A stretch of DNA of 64,000 nucleotides from Metabacillus litoralis. GTDB lineage: Bacteria; Bacillota; Bacilli; Bacillales; Bacillaceae. This document shows, piece by piece, positions 16,980 to 26,455 of the stretch; position 1 is the first letter of the stretch; each line of letters begins with the position of its first letter. The notes under the pieces were generated by a model. It did no database searches. It saw only the letters and a list, made by a program, of their open reading frames with translations, and had not been told where the DNA came from. The position numbers were made by a program, and so were the translations under genes. The DNA is taken from NCBI RefSeq assembly GCF_020524045.1, contig NZ_JAIVKL010000002.1:62001-126000 (forward strand). Direction: 5' to 3'.

Positions 16980-17750
16980 TTACTTAGCAACTTCATCTTC
17001 TGTTTTCCATTTTTCCCGCCATTCCACCATTTCGTTCTCTTCTATTTCTTTTTCTAGTTGCTCATCCCAGCGTTGTAGCAATGTATTCCATACTCGCGCA
17101 AAGAATATTTCTTTTTCTTTATTGTACAATTGAAATTCTATGCATGGTATATGTTCAACTTTTTGTTCGGTAAAGCTAGTCACAACAGACACTACTGTTT
17201 GAAAGCTATCTTCTTCTATCACTTCTTCTTTTTCTTCAAGCATTTGTAATAATCTAGCTTCGGTAATTTTTTCGGAATCTCCTTGCTTAGTGTAACGAAA
17301 AGCTGGTAAATCTCCATTTGTTTCAGATAAAGATGCAGAAATTTCTGGCCAAAGTTCGTCATGAGTCACACTGTATGAAACGGTTGTTGATTCTTCATCC
17401 ATTTCTTCTGCAATGATTCCTTCCTTAAGCTGGTTAAGGCCTCTTAATGTTAATCTATAAATCTGATTTTCTAGTTTAATCAAATCCATTCTCTTCATTT
17501 TCTTTAATAAATCTTCTATAAACAGCTCTTCTACAAGCAGTAATTCAGACAAATTAGCTGCACGTCGGATTTCAGCTTGTTCAAAAGTGTGCAGCATCAT
17601 TTTCATAAGAATGTCCATTTTAGATCTTTTTTCTCGCTTAAATGTCACATCATATGTGATGAGAGGTAAATGCCAGGTAACTGAGTTTTTTATAGTAATA
17701 GCTGGATTTTCAAGTAATGTTTTTTGAAGGTGATTTTTTAATGTATTTAT
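16980..17750 (-). CDS. Winged-helix-like partner of the SF1 helicase; apparent AUA start
   Basis: Using standard start codons the frame begins at a GTG at 17648 (222 residues). The same frame stays open for 34 more codons and reads like real protein (including ENPAITIKNSVTWHLPL), back to an ATA that overlaps the helicase TCATAA stop and lies seven bases after AGGTGA. No ATG, GTG or TTG lies in that stretch, so initiation at AUA, or an unusual coupled restart, is inferred. The region after the extension looks like a winged helix: a helical bundle with RRAANLSELLLVEELFIEDLL followed by MDLIKLENQIYRLTLRG. The C-terminal half is strongly acidic and ends in Trp/Glu-rich helices. The gene pairs with the helicase. 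Function unknown. Confidence 0.65.
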   Translation of the reverse strand: MNTLKNHLQKTLLENPAITIKNSVTWHLPLITYDVTFKREKRSKMDILMKMMLHTFEQAEIRRAANLSELLLVEELFIEDLLKKMKRMDLIKLENQIYRLTLRGLNQLKEGIIAEEMDEESTTVSYSVTHDELWPEISASLSETNGDLPAFRYTKQGDSEKITEARLLQMLEEKEEVIEEDSFQTVVSVVTSFTEQKVEHIPCIEFQLYNKEKEIFFARVWNTLLQRWDEQLEKEIEENEMVEWREKWKTEDEVAK

Positions 17751-20700
17751 GACAAGCTCACCTCTTTCACTGTTCGTAGTCCATCTTGTTTTTTTGCCGC
17801 TTCTAAAACATGGTTATACATCAATCTAGTATCTCTATGTTTGGTAGACTCGGTAAACATCTTCGTACTGCCAATCAACACCAGCAGCTCTCTTGCTCTT
17901 GATAAAGCAACATTTAATCTGCGATAATCCTTAGCAAAGCCTATATCATCTTGTTTATTATCATGATTACGCACCATGCTCAACAAGATCACATCCATTT
18001 CCATTCCTTGAAACCTGTCCACAGTACCTGTGCGGACTGTTAAATTTGTTAAGCGGAGCTCCTGAGAAATCATCCGATCAATTCTTTTTACTTGTTCACC
18101 ATAAAAGCTTATAACACCAATGCTTTTCTTTTCATCACCATCCATTCTCCCAGCTTGTTTTGCCTCTCGAACTGCTTCATCCACTTCCTTTAGTAGTTCA
18201 CCAATCTTGATTAATTCAGAAGGGTTATAAAGACTTTTTCCACCCTTCATTCTTTCTTCAAAAAATGATGACTCGTTTGGCATATCCACCCATAGTAAAT
18301 GATTTCCCCTCTTAATAAGCGGTGATTCAAGAAGATGATCACGGTCTTTATTAGAATCCAACAAGCCACATAGAAGTTGTTCATTTTCTTGCTCATAAAA
18401 CTGAGATATAGTTGACATAATGTTTTTATGCATCCGATATTGTATCGCAAGCATCGTTTTATTGGCTTTTGGTAGATTTTTAAACAAGCGTTCAAATAAA
18501 GACTCTTTTAACAAGTTTTTCAATTCGGTTTTTCCCTCAAAATCACTACTTTCTTCAGCCATTTCCTGTAGAGTCTCCTCTAATGTATCGTTACCTAAAA
18601 GAGGTGGAAGCTGGTGATGATCACCAACTAATATGATTTTCTTTCCTTTAAGCATGGGCAAAAGCAGCTCAGGAGGAGTTGCTTTTGATACTTCATCAAT
18701 GATCACAACATCAAAAGTTGGATAGCTTTCAATAAAATCTTTACGAGCGGATGCCACACATGTTGTTCCAATGACATTTGAATGCTTCACATATAACTTT
18801 CTAATTTCATTTAAATCATGATCATTAGCATCTTTTAGCATCGATAGCCACTTGCCCTGGATTGACTGAAATAAAGGAAGCTTCAGCTTTTCCTGCTTTA
18901 GTGATTCTCGAGTAAAAGAAACACTTGCTAAACGTTTCAAAACATTTTCTTGCTCTTTTTCAGGTTCAGTAGATAGTATTAGCTCTAATGGTGATCGTTC
19001 GTTTTCCTTTTCATCTAGCAACCTTTTCAATTCTGATCTTCTAGCTATGATTTCTATTTCTTTTTGCTTTTCTTCTTGCATCATGAATGCTTTTTTTTCT
19101 CGATTTTGATGATTATCATCAATCCGAAGCTTAGCTTGCTCATATTGCTCTTTCTTTTTCAGAAGCTCAAGTGCCTTTGTTTCTTTTTGTTGAAGGAGTT
19201 CTTTTGCGTTTGAAATGATTTCTGTTGACTCGATCATTTGCTTATGTTCTAGTTGTAGAAAAGAGAGTTTTGAGGTCTTCTCGTCCATCACACTCATCCA
19301 CTTTTCATGTGCTTGTTTATAATCATTCTGTTTAGACTGAAGCTGTAGGATTAGTTCTTGCTTTAATTGTTGAAGTACTTGCTGAGCCATTTTTATATAG
19401 TAATCATATGACTTTAGCATTTTCGCATTTTTCCAGATAAATAGCCTTCTACTATATAATCCTTCCAAAATGATACCAAGTCTCTGAGGAAGGATTTTAG
19501 GGTTTTCTATTAATTCATTTCTCAAATCATCTAAAAATTGATCAATTTCAACAGCTGTTGTAGAAATTGCTTTCACATTTTTCACTCGTTCTTGAATTTG
19601 ATTTATGGTTATGTTCTGTCTCTGTAATAGCTTCTCAATATGTGTAATTGCACGGTTTAACGTTTCATTATACATTTTTAATTTATCAATTTTGCTTATT
19701 TTACTACGAATCACATCAATTTCTTCCATACATTGTTCAGCTTTTACCGTACGACTCATATTTTGTTCTAGCATAATCCATTTTAGAACATCGACTTTTT
19801 TCACACTTGTCATTCTTTCTATTACAGCATCAATCTTTTTCACTTCTTCTTTCGATTTCTCTGATTCAGAGGAAACCTGTTTCATGTTTTGCATTTTTTC
19901 TGCAATTTCGTCTTCAAGATTTCGCAAAATAACACTTTTTCGCAATTTCACAATTTCTTGTTGATTTTCATCACTTTCTTTTACAAGTAAACTACTATCC
20001 TTTTCATTAGCTAAAAACGATTCGTCTTTTTCAATAGAGTTAGTCAGAGTACGAATTGTGCTCTCTAGTTTCTGTAATTGCTTCTCTACACTATCTTGTT
20101 CCTGTTCAACACCAAGCATGTCCTTCTGAAGCTTATCAATGAAAGACTTTAAATCATTATATTGATGTTTTGCTTTCTCTTTTTCTTTAAGCTCTTCTTC
20201 AACGTTTTCAAGAGCTTGCTGTAATCGCTTTTGTTCTTTTTCATTCTCAGACGTTTCATCTTCGATAAGCATTTCTCGTTGTTTACGAGTTTCATATTGA
20301 GTAGAAACTTCCTGGAGTGTGTGATCTTTCCAATATTGTCCGACATTTTCTTCTATGAACTTTTTACCTTCTTCTTCAATGCTCTCTGTGCGCCCGACCC
20401 GAAGTATTCTAATATCTTTGTTTGCTAATAATCGACCAAGTGCATTATCAACAGCCAAATTTGACTGTGATGCCACTAAAGTACGCAGTCCTGCCTTTGC
20501 ATTTTGCAAACAGATTTCAGAAATAACCGTCGTTTTCCCTGTGCCGGGTGGCCCTTGAATAACATATAAATCTTCTGCTGACATAGCTCCTATAACCGCT
20601 TCTTGCTGAAACTCGTTCAAACGATTATGAAATTGAAGGTTGTCCTTCTTCTTTACTGTTTTCACAGGTGGTTTATTTTCGAATAAAAGCCGTTCAAGCT

Positions 20701-21538
20701 CAGGATTCGCAGCAAGACCATTTTCTAATTGCTTAAAGCCTTGCCTTAATCTTTTCACCTGACTTAATGCCGCAAAATTACTAAAGGTTACTTCTTTTGG
20801 AAGATTTTCAAGCTTCTGTTTTCGAGCATGTTCTTCCATATAACCGTGTAATTCTACTTCAACAGTTGCTTGAGATCGATTCACTTTTAGTACCTTACCA
20901 ATATCCTTATCAATACCTTTAAGCTTAACACTTAAATCCTTGATTGATTTCCATTCCTTTTCATTAAGCTGGCACCCTGTTATCGTAACTCGGCTGAAAT
21001 TTTCATTATAAAGTAGCCTTGAATAACGGGAAGTCATATCAGGAATATCAGCACCGCGCTCTTGAATTTTCAAATAGCCTTCCCAACTTGCAATACGCTT
21101 TTTCACGTACATTGAACTTTCCTGAGCAACAGGCATGTTGGAAATTAAGTTCAGTAAATCAGTTGGAACGGATTCACTTCGATCTGAATTATATTCAAAA
21201 GCAATATCTAAAGCTTTTCGCCAATTAGAATGCAATGGTATATGAGCTGCTCTTGTTGTTACATTTGTTGCAACAAACCGATCTTGCTTAACAAGACAAT
21301 GAAGTACAACCGCAAAATTATTAGATTTTTCGGCCAGGTTTACATTTTTTACATTATCAAAAAACAACGCAGCCGTAACAATGCGATCTGCCGACTGCGG
21401 ATACTTTTCTATATAAATGTGAAACGATTTCTCCAATAAAAAAAACGATCGCTCATCAAACCCGAGCTCCCGCATCTTTTCCTTTGCTTTATTTGTCAAA
21501 GTTATCGGACATTGATATGTTGTTAATGTTGCTTTCAC
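17747..21538 (-). CDS. SF1 superfamily DNA/RNA helicase with long coiled-coil insertion
   Basis: A 1263-residue protein. An uncharacterised N-terminal region (1-300) is followed by motif Ia: Walker A GPPGTGKTT at 329-337 and TLVASQSNLAVDNAL. About 500 residues of heptad-rich, Lys/Glu/Gln-rich coiled coil (about 410-900) then split the core. The second half has Walker B DEVSKATPPELL near 947, GDHHQLPPLL, QYRMHKNI, TVDRFQGMEMDVI near 1173 and YRRLNVALSRAR. These are Upf1/Dna2/AAA_11-AAA_12-type SF1B motifs. The coiled coil suggests a long arm or dimer contact. It starts with GTG and is coupled to the downstream winged-helix-like gene. No nuclease motif was recognised. It could act in repair, RNA handling or defence. 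Confidence 0.85.
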   Translation of the reverse strand: MKATLTTYQCPITLTNKAKEKMRELGFDERSFFLLEKSFHIYIEKYPQSADRIVTAALFFDNVKNVNLAEKSNNFAVVLHCLVKQDRFVATNVTTRAAHIPLHSNWRKALDIAFEYNSDRSESVPTDLLNLISNMPVAQESSMYVKKRIASWEGYLKIQERGADIPDMTSRYSRLLYNENFSRVTITGCQLNEKEWKSIKDLSVKLKGIDKDIGKVLKVNRSQATVEVELHGYMEEHARKQKLENLPKEVTFSNFAALSQVKRLRQGFKQLENGLAANPELERLLFENKPPVKTVKKKDNLQFHNRLNEFQQEAVIGAMSAEDLYVIQGPPGTGKTTVISEICLQNAKAGLRTLVASQSNLAVDNALGRLLANKDIRILRVGRTESIEEEGKKFIEENVGQYWKDHTLQEVSTQYETRKQREMLIEDETSENEKEQKRLQQALENVEEELKEKEKAKHQYNDLKSFIDKLQKDMLGVEQEQDSVEKQLQKLESTIRTLTNSIEKDESFLANEKDSSLLVKESDENQQEIVKLRKSVILRNLEDEIAEKMQNMKQVSSESEKSKEEVKKIDAVIERMTSVKKVDVLKWIMLEQNMSRTVKAEQCMEEIDVIRSKISKIDKLKMYNETLNRAITHIEKLLQRQNITINQIQERVKNVKAISTTAVEIDQFLDDLRNELIENPKILPQRLGIILEGLYSRRLFIWKNAKMLKSYDYYIKMAQQVLQQLKQELILQLQSKQNDYKQAHEKWMSVMDEKTSKLSFLQLEHKQMIESTEIISNAKELLQQKETKALELLKKKEQYEQAKLRIDDNHQNREKKAFMMQEEKQKEIEIIARRSELKRLLDEKENERSPLELILSTEPEKEQENVLKRLASVSFTRESLKQEKLKLPLFQSIQGKWLSMLKDANDHDLNEIRKLYVKHSNVIGTTCVASARKDFIESYPTFDVVIIDEVSKATPPELLLPMLKGKKIILVGDHHQLPPLLGNDTLEETLQEMAEESSDFEGKTELKNLLKESLFERLFKNLPKANKTMLAIQYRMHKNIMSTISQFYEQENEQLLCGLLDSNKDRDHLLESPLIKRGNHLLWVDMPNESSFFEERMKGGKSLYNPSELIKIGELLKEVDEAVREAKQAGRMDGDEKKSIGVISFYGEQVKRIDRMISQELRLTNLTVRTGTVDRFQGMEMDVILLSMVRNHDNKQDDIGFAKDYRRLNVALSRARELLVLIGSTKMFTESTKHRDTRLMYNHVLEAAKKQDGLRTVKEVSLS

Positions 21539-21576
21539 CTTGAATCCACCTGCTTTTTTTACACTGACAGAATTTA

Positions 21577-21640
21577 TTGATAAGTGCTGTTTTCGAAACG
21601 TGTGTAACAGTTAGTACCTTGAATAAAACAGCCCTGTTTA
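21577..21640. repeat. Family M-related fragment, copy 4
   Basis: AAGTGCTGTTTTCGAAAC at the left and GAATAAAACAGCCCTGTTT at the right resemble the ends of copy 3. A similar right end, GATAAAACAAGCCCTATTTA, lies near 22812. It sits upstream of the helicase gene. Confidence 0.4.
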
Positions 21641-21874
21641 AATTTTTATAGTAATTTTATACCTGAATTATATCATACATGTGAAGTGACTAATTAGGAA
21701 AACACCACTAATTTATCCTAATTATAGGAATACTCTTTAAGAATGAGGTAATTATTCTATCGCACTTTATGTTTTCAATTTTCCAATAACAACCTTTTTC
21801 ATGTATAGTAAAGAAGATCTTTCTAATAGATTACACGAACAGTTTCGGCTTTTTACTATCAAGGGGGTAATATA

Positions 21875-22726
21875 GTGAGCAAAATTATTTTATCTACAGA
21901 AAGTGGCGCAGATTTACCAGAGGATTTAGTTAACAAGCATTCGATTAGAGTGGTACCAATGCATGTTATTATGGAAGATAAAGATTATTTAGATGGTTCG
22001 TTACCTGTACAAGATATTTTTGATTATTATGAGCGAACAAAGAAAATCCCTTCAACAACAGCGACAAATGTTTATGAGTATCAAACTTTTTTCACAAAGA
22101 TAAAATCCGAATGCCCAGATTGCGTTATTATACATATTGGCTATACATCTAAAGCATCCTCTTCTTTTCAAAATGCGTTAATCGCAGCGGAAGATTTTGA
22201 TCACGTTTTTCTCATTGACGCTTTAAATGTGACAGGTGGATTAGCGGCAGTTGTCATGTATGCTGTTTCTTTAATAAATGAAAATCCTACAATTGAACCT
22301 ACTCATTTGATTGAAAAAGTTAAAAAAATCGTTCCTAAAACTAGACTTGCCTTTGTGCCCGGGAGCTTAGAATTTCTAAAAGCTGGTGGACGAGTGAGTA
22401 ATATGGCTTATCTTGGCGGAGCTTTATTTAAAATAAAGCCACGAATTGAACTTCTTGAAGGAAAACTTATTTCAACGAAAAAATATCGTGGACAAATGAA
22501 TGTTGTGGCAGAAAAACTAATCGAAGATTTTTTACAAGCATATACTATTGATCGAAAACAGCTTTATTTTCAATACTCCGTCGGACTTGATGATTCAATT
22601 AAAACAAAGATAAATGAAATCGCCAAGAAACATGGTTTCTCCAATATCACATGGATTCAAGCAGGAGCAATGATTTCTACTCATGCTGGACCTGGTGGCT
22701 TTGGGATTGCCGGTATAGAAGTTTAG
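21875..22726 (+). CDS. DegV family fatty-acid-binding protein
   Basis: A 283-residue DegV-family protein starting at GTG after AAGGGGGT. It has the N-terminal STESGADLPEDL (DegV proteins start with a Ser/Asp-rich strand), the lipid-binding TTATNVYEYQTFF and the C-terminal GPGGFGIAGI. DegV proteins (FakB-like) hold a fatty acid between two domains and can present it to a fatty-acid kinase. The fatty acid preference is unknown. It is a single-gene unit. Confidence 0.9.
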   Translation: MSKIILSTESGADLPEDLVNKHSIRVVPMHVIMEDKDYLDGSLPVQDIFDYYERTKKIPSTTATNVYEYQTFFTKIKSECPDCVIIHIGYTSKASSSFQNALIAAEDFDHVFLIDALNVTGGLAAVVMYAVSLINENPTIEPTHLIEKVKKIVPKTRLAFVPGSLEFLKAGGRVSNMAYLGGALFKIKPRIELLEGKLISTKKYRGQMNVVAEKLIEDFLQAYTIDRKQLYFQYSVGLDDSIKTKINEIAKKHGFSNITWIQAGAMISTHAGPGGFGIAGIEV

Positions 22727-22917
22727 TATGACTTAACATAAACCAAGTGAGAAAATACAGTTACAAACAGATAATTAGGTTCATTTACAATACTTGCAGA
22801 AAAAAGCTTTGATAAAACAAGCCCTATTTAGCATAATAGTCCAATTCTTACTGTTTCACGAACAAATTCTTCTCTTCTACATAGAGTAGTAATGTAAGGC
22901 TAAGGAGGTGTTAAACA

Positions 22918-23016
22918 ATGTCAGGTTATGCAGGCAATAGCTTCGCGTTGATCGTTGTATTGTTTATCCTACTGATTATTGTTGGGTCAGCAGGGTTCTT
23001 TACACCAACTTACTAA
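22918..23016 (+). CDS. YjcZ-family sporulation peptide
   Basis: A 32-residue peptide encoded after an AAGGAGGTG site seven bases from ATG. It starts MSGYAGNSFALIVVLFIL and ends in FFTPTY: a short Gly/Tyr-rich head and one hydrophobic helix. This matches the YjcZ/YhcZ-like small hydrophobic peptides made by many Bacillus species during sporulation. A strong terminator follows at once, making a compact single-gene unit. The exact role is unknown. Confidence 0.85.
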   Translation: MSGYAGNSFALIVVLFILLIIVGSAGFFTPTY

Positions 23017-23032
23017 TTATGCATCTACGAGG

Positions 23033-23069
23033 AATGCAGGTTATTTCTATAACTTGCATTTCTTTTTTT
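23033..23069 (+). terminator. Terminator of the YjcZ-type gene
   Basis: AATGCAGGTTAT pairs with ATAACTTGCATT (one mismatch) around a four-base loop and runs into eight T residues. Confidence 0.9.
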
Positions 23070-23251
23070 TCTTAATTTTTTACTTAATAGGTTATACTAT
23101 CGCAATACAAGACTATTTTTTATAATCTCTAAGAAGTTCTAATATTTTATCGTCAACACAATGAAGCTAATAATTGTAAGATGTATAAAATCGTTTATAT
23201 CTTGTTCTATCCCCTTTTTGAATAAATGACGAAAATAACGACCTCTCATAA

Positions 23252-23487
23252 ATAAGAAAAGTGCTCAGAGCCTATTCTAACTACAAAATGGCTTGGGAAA
23301 AAGGTAAAGCGATACAATTTGAAAAGTCCTTCCCTACTCCAGATGGCATTTTACGGCCTTGGGAAGTTATCTCCCTAATCTCTCTAGTGAAGATCAAGCA
23401 AGAATCATAGGAGAAAGAATAGTAAATAAATTAAAAGAGCCATGGCATATTGAAACTCAATTTTTCAAACAACCTCTTCAATACTAG
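23252..23487 (+). pseudogene. Frameshifted gene remnant
   Basis: Two frames that read like protein abut. The first runs from 23252 and contains NYKMAWEKGKAIQFEKSF then PTPDGILRPWE. After about 23360 a second frame continues with YLPNLSSEDQARIIGERI and ends in HIETQFFKQPLQY before a stop at 23487. They probably were one protein broken by an indel near 23355-23365. No clear promoter or ribosome binding site remains. The family was not recognised. Confidence 0.4.
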
Positions 23488-23684
23488 TCCAATTCTATCG
23501 TTAAAACATTAATAGATCTTACAAAACTAATAGTCCCTTTTTCTATATAAATGCTTATTTTTTTATCAATTTTTAAGCAATAAGTTGTTTGGTTTGTACA
23601 TTTATAGAAGTTTTACGAGCAACTGCCTGTTGCTGTAGTCGAAAAGTAGAAACATAGTTTTTTTTATATGACAAAGATAACTGA

Positions 23685-23726
23685 AAAAGGCATTTCCTGT
23701 TCGCGATTAAACAAGAAATGCCTTTT
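23685..23726 (-). terminator. Terminator of tcyP
   Basis: AAAAGGCATTTC pairs perfectly with GAAATGCCTTTT around an 18-base loop. It reads into TTTTT on the minus strand, 32 bases past the tcyP stop. Confidence 0.85.
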
Positions 23727-23757
23727 ACTATTTATTTCTTAAACTGTTAATCAAGTA

Positions 23758-25140
23758 TTATTCAACAACACTTTGACTCTCATCATTATAAGTGGTTATA
23801 TCCAATTCTTTGGTCGCTTTACTCGTTACAATACCTGCTGTCATACTACCGCTAACATTTAGTGCTGTTCGGCCCATATCAATTAACGGTTCAACCGAAA
23901 TTAATAAGCCAGCTAGGCCAACAGGTAGATTTAATGCAGACAATACAATTAATGCTGCAAAGGTCGCTCCTCCACCAACTCCTGCAACACCGAAAGAGCT
24001 AATAGCAACAACTGCTACTAATGTGAAAAGAAATGAAGGAGAAAATATATCGATTCCTACTGTTGGTGCAATCATAATCGCTAGCATTGCTGGATATATT
24101 CCAGCACATCCATTTTGACCAATGGTTAATCCAAATGACCCTGCAAAATTGGCTATTCCTTCTGGAACACCTAAATTATTAGTTTGTGCTTTTATATTTA
24201 AAGGTAACGTTCCAGCACTTGTTCTCGATGTAAAGGCAAAAGCAAGTACAGGAAATGACTTTTTCACATAAGTTATAGGATTCAAACCAACAATTGCTAA
24301 AATAATTAAGTGTATAATAAACATAGCTATTAAAGCTGCATAAGATGCCAAAACAAACTTACCTAATTTCCAAATAGCCGTGTAATCACTAGTCGCTGTC
24401 ACTTTTGTCATTAACGCTAAAACCCCATATGGAGTAAGCCTTAAGATCAGTGTTACCACTCTCATGACAATCTTATAAAATGTCTCAACAAGATCAGCAA
24501 ACTTTTCTGCATATTGAGGCTCTTTTCGTTTTACACCTAGAAAAGCAATTCCCAGGATCGCTGCAAAAATAACGATAGAAATTGTTGATGTTGGTCTAGC
24601 TCCAGTTAAATCCAAGAATGGATTAGTGGGAATAAGTGATAAAATTTGTTGAGGAATCGTTAAATCTTCCACTGTTCCTACCTGTTCTTCTAACTGTGCG
24701 GCTCTTCCAATCTCAGCTTCTCCTTGTTCAATTTGAATAGCTTCTAAATTAAAGATCATCGCAGAAGAAATACCAATCGCCGCAGCAATTGCAGTTGTAC
24801 CAATTAATGTACCTAAAACCCATCCACTTATCTTCCCAATATTATTTGACATCTTTAGTTTCGTAAAAGCTGAAAGAATCGAAATAAATACAAGAGGCAT
24901 AACAATCATTTTTAAGAAAGAGACATACCCTGTTCCAACAATATTGAACCATTCAACTGATGTTGAAACAACCTCTGAATCAGTTCCGTATATAAGTTGA
25001 AGAACGATCCCAAAGATGATACCTATACCTAACCCTATAAACACTCTTTTTGAGAAAGAGACATGCTTTTTCTGCATACTATATAATCCAACAATAAGTG
25101 CAAGCATGATGATAATATTTATTATTGTAAAAATAGACAA
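23758..25140 (-). CDS. tcyP: L-cystine symporter TcyP
   Basis: A sodium:dicarboxylate symporter-family protein that follows B. subtilis TcyP closely along its length (for example MQKKHVSFSKRV, MVVMPLVFIS-type segments, TSRTSAGTLPLNI, GQNGCAGIYPAMLA, VAGVGGGATFAAL, EPLIDMGRTALNVSGSM). It imports L-cystine. The TTG at 25140 is preferred as start: it lies eight bases after AAGGAAG and gives 460 residues, close to the 463 known for TcyP. In-frame upstream codons would add 19 residues without a good ribosome binding site. It is monocistronic with a strong terminator. No CymR site was identified with confidence. Confidence 0.9.
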   Translation of the reverse strand: MSIFTIINIIIMLALIVGLYSMQKKHVSFSKRVFIGLGIGIIFGIVLQLIYGTDSEVVSTSVEWFNIVGTGYVSFLKMIVMPLVFISILSAFTKLKMSNNIGKISGWVLGTLIGTTAIAAAIGISSAMIFNLEAIQIEQGEAEIGRAAQLEEQVGTVEDLTIPQQILSLIPTNPFLDLTGARPTSTISIVIFAAILGIAFLGVKRKEPQYAEKFADLVETFYKIVMRVVTLILRLTPYGVLALMTKVTATSDYTAIWKLGKFVLASYAALIAMFIIHLIILAIVGLNPITYVKKSFPVLAFAFTSRTSAGTLPLNIKAQTNNLGVPEGIANFAGSFGLTIGQNGCAGIYPAMLAIMIAPTVGIDIFSPSFLFTLVAVVAISSFGVAGVGGGATFAALIVLSALNLPVGLAGLLISVEPLIDMGRTALNVSGSMTAGIVTSKATKELDITTYNDESQSVVE

Positions 25141-25446
25141 CCTTAACACTTCCTTCTTCATAAATAAAAAATCATTATTTCGAAATATTACCACCATAAT
25201 CCCTATAAGTAAAGTCGGATTAACTAGAAATTAAATAGTTTATATTATACGTATAATCTAAATCTTCTAACTTTATATACAACTGGATGATAAGAAGTTT
25301 ATGGCTTGAGGCTTGTGGAGGATGAAGGATCGGTTTAAAACAAGTAAAGCAAACAGATATCAAGAATCTTAATTTGTAGGTCTAATGATTCTAAGACCTT
25401 ACCAATGATTACACAATGGAGCATCACTAAAGTTGAAGCAGCGTAA
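25141..25446. other. tcyP upstream region
   Basis: Non-coding, AT-rich. It should hold the tcyP promoter. No defined operator or RNA element was recognised. Confidence 0.3.
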
Positions 25447-25561
25447 CTATACCTTCATCCATTCTTCGGTTTCTATTTTATCAAAATCCTTATATCCCAA
25501 TCTCTTTGAAGTCCTTTACATGATTAAATTGAATATACATAATAGCATGGGGGTCATAAAT
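25447..25561 (-). pseudogene. C-terminal fragment of a decayed gene
   Basis: On the minus strand one frame reads FRDIYDPHAIMYIQFNHV then KDFKEIG. After a one-base shift near 25490 it continues YKDFDKIETEEWMKV to a stop at 25447. The pieces look like the end of one degraded protein. No start or ribosome binding site is present. Family not recognised. Confidence 0.3.
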
Positions 25562-25565
25562 ATCC

Positions 25566-26002
25566 CTAAAATAAAGAACTAGGAATAACAAAATATCTTA
25601 TCTTTGGAGTAAGTAAAATAGTGTCATTTAATTTTTCGTTTTTATCTTTCCAGCTTATATTCAATATGTATTTATCTTTTTTGTTACCAAATGATTGTGT
25701 TGTATAAAGATATTCAACAGGTTCCCTTTTTATAATCACTTCATTTCCATCCCAGTCATGAATAATGTTACCGTTTTTCATAAGAGAAACTTTTTGAATC
25801 GTAATTTGCTTATCTTGTTTAAAATAGAGTTTTCCACTCCAGTAGCCCTTAGGCGAAGTTAATTCATTAGTGAAATCTGAATCCCAGTTGCCACTCTCAG
25901 ATTTACCACTCCACTTAGGTGGCTGATTTATTGAATAAGAAAACCAAATTGTTAGAGTGAATAATAGTAAAAAAATGAAATGATCTTCTTCTTTTTATAC
26001 AA
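25566..26002 (-). pseudogene. Secreted or anchored protein gene broken by a homopolymer frameshift
   Basis: A TTG at 26002, after GGGGG, opens a frame starting MYKKKKIISFF, a typical signal/anchor start. That frame stops soon, but an adjacent frame takes over with LLLFTLTIWFSYSINQPP and runs to the stop at 25566. The switch falls in a run of seven T residues (minus strand; 25969-25975); one extra T would restore a single protein of about 145 residues. The exported part is Trp/Lys-rich with several beta-type segments (KWSGKSESGNWDSDF, YWSGKLYFKQD). Either the gene is inactivated, slips at this run, or the run was miscounted. No known family. Confidence 0.5.
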
Positions 26003-26139
26003 TAAATAACCCCCTCTCAATCTTACAGAACAATAGTAGTATTTTGAATAATATAGAAATAATAAATAATTATTTTCTCCAATAAATAGACGAGTATTTT
26101 CAGTAAAAGTTACACCTAGCTTTTATTAACCCACAACTA

Positions 26140-26248
26140 GTAAACTTTGTTGTTGCTTTTCCTAAGAGGTATTTCTCTCTGCTTCTTCCGTGGAAGCCTC
26201 ATGTCTTTCACTACATTAGCGATCAACATTAAGCTTATACATAGCCTA
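26140..26248. repeat. Family A repeat, degenerate copy
   Basis: In inverse orientation to the 52520-52702 copy: left end TAAACTTTGTTGTTG, centre GCTTCTTCCGTGGAAGCC, right end ATCAACATTAAGCTTATACA then TAGCCTAAA. The GC-rich core is largely lost. Confidence 0.5.
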
Positions 26249-26455
26249 AATATTTAGAGCCTTTTACGGAAGGATAATGGTAAATTACCGACATTTTAAG
26301 ATACAGTTTTTCTTATTTTATAAAGGCACTAATTTAAATGTATGTTAAATTCTTGACGAATTCATGCAAAGCACACAAAAGCATTTACATCTTTGGTTTT
26401 ATTTGGTAATATAATTCTCTGAATCCAATAATCTTTAATTAAAGGAGTTTTAAAG

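Noticed and set aside
16955-16980. AAGGAGGAAG followed by a short spacing on the plus strand
   Set aside because: A ribosome-binding-site-like string by chance; no plausible gene follows in that direction, which is antisense to the helicase partner gene.
19605-19964. 119-residue plus-strand frame within the helicase gene
   Set aside because: It is antisense to the coiled-coil region; Lys/Glu-rich coiled coils give long open Phe/Ser-rich complements.
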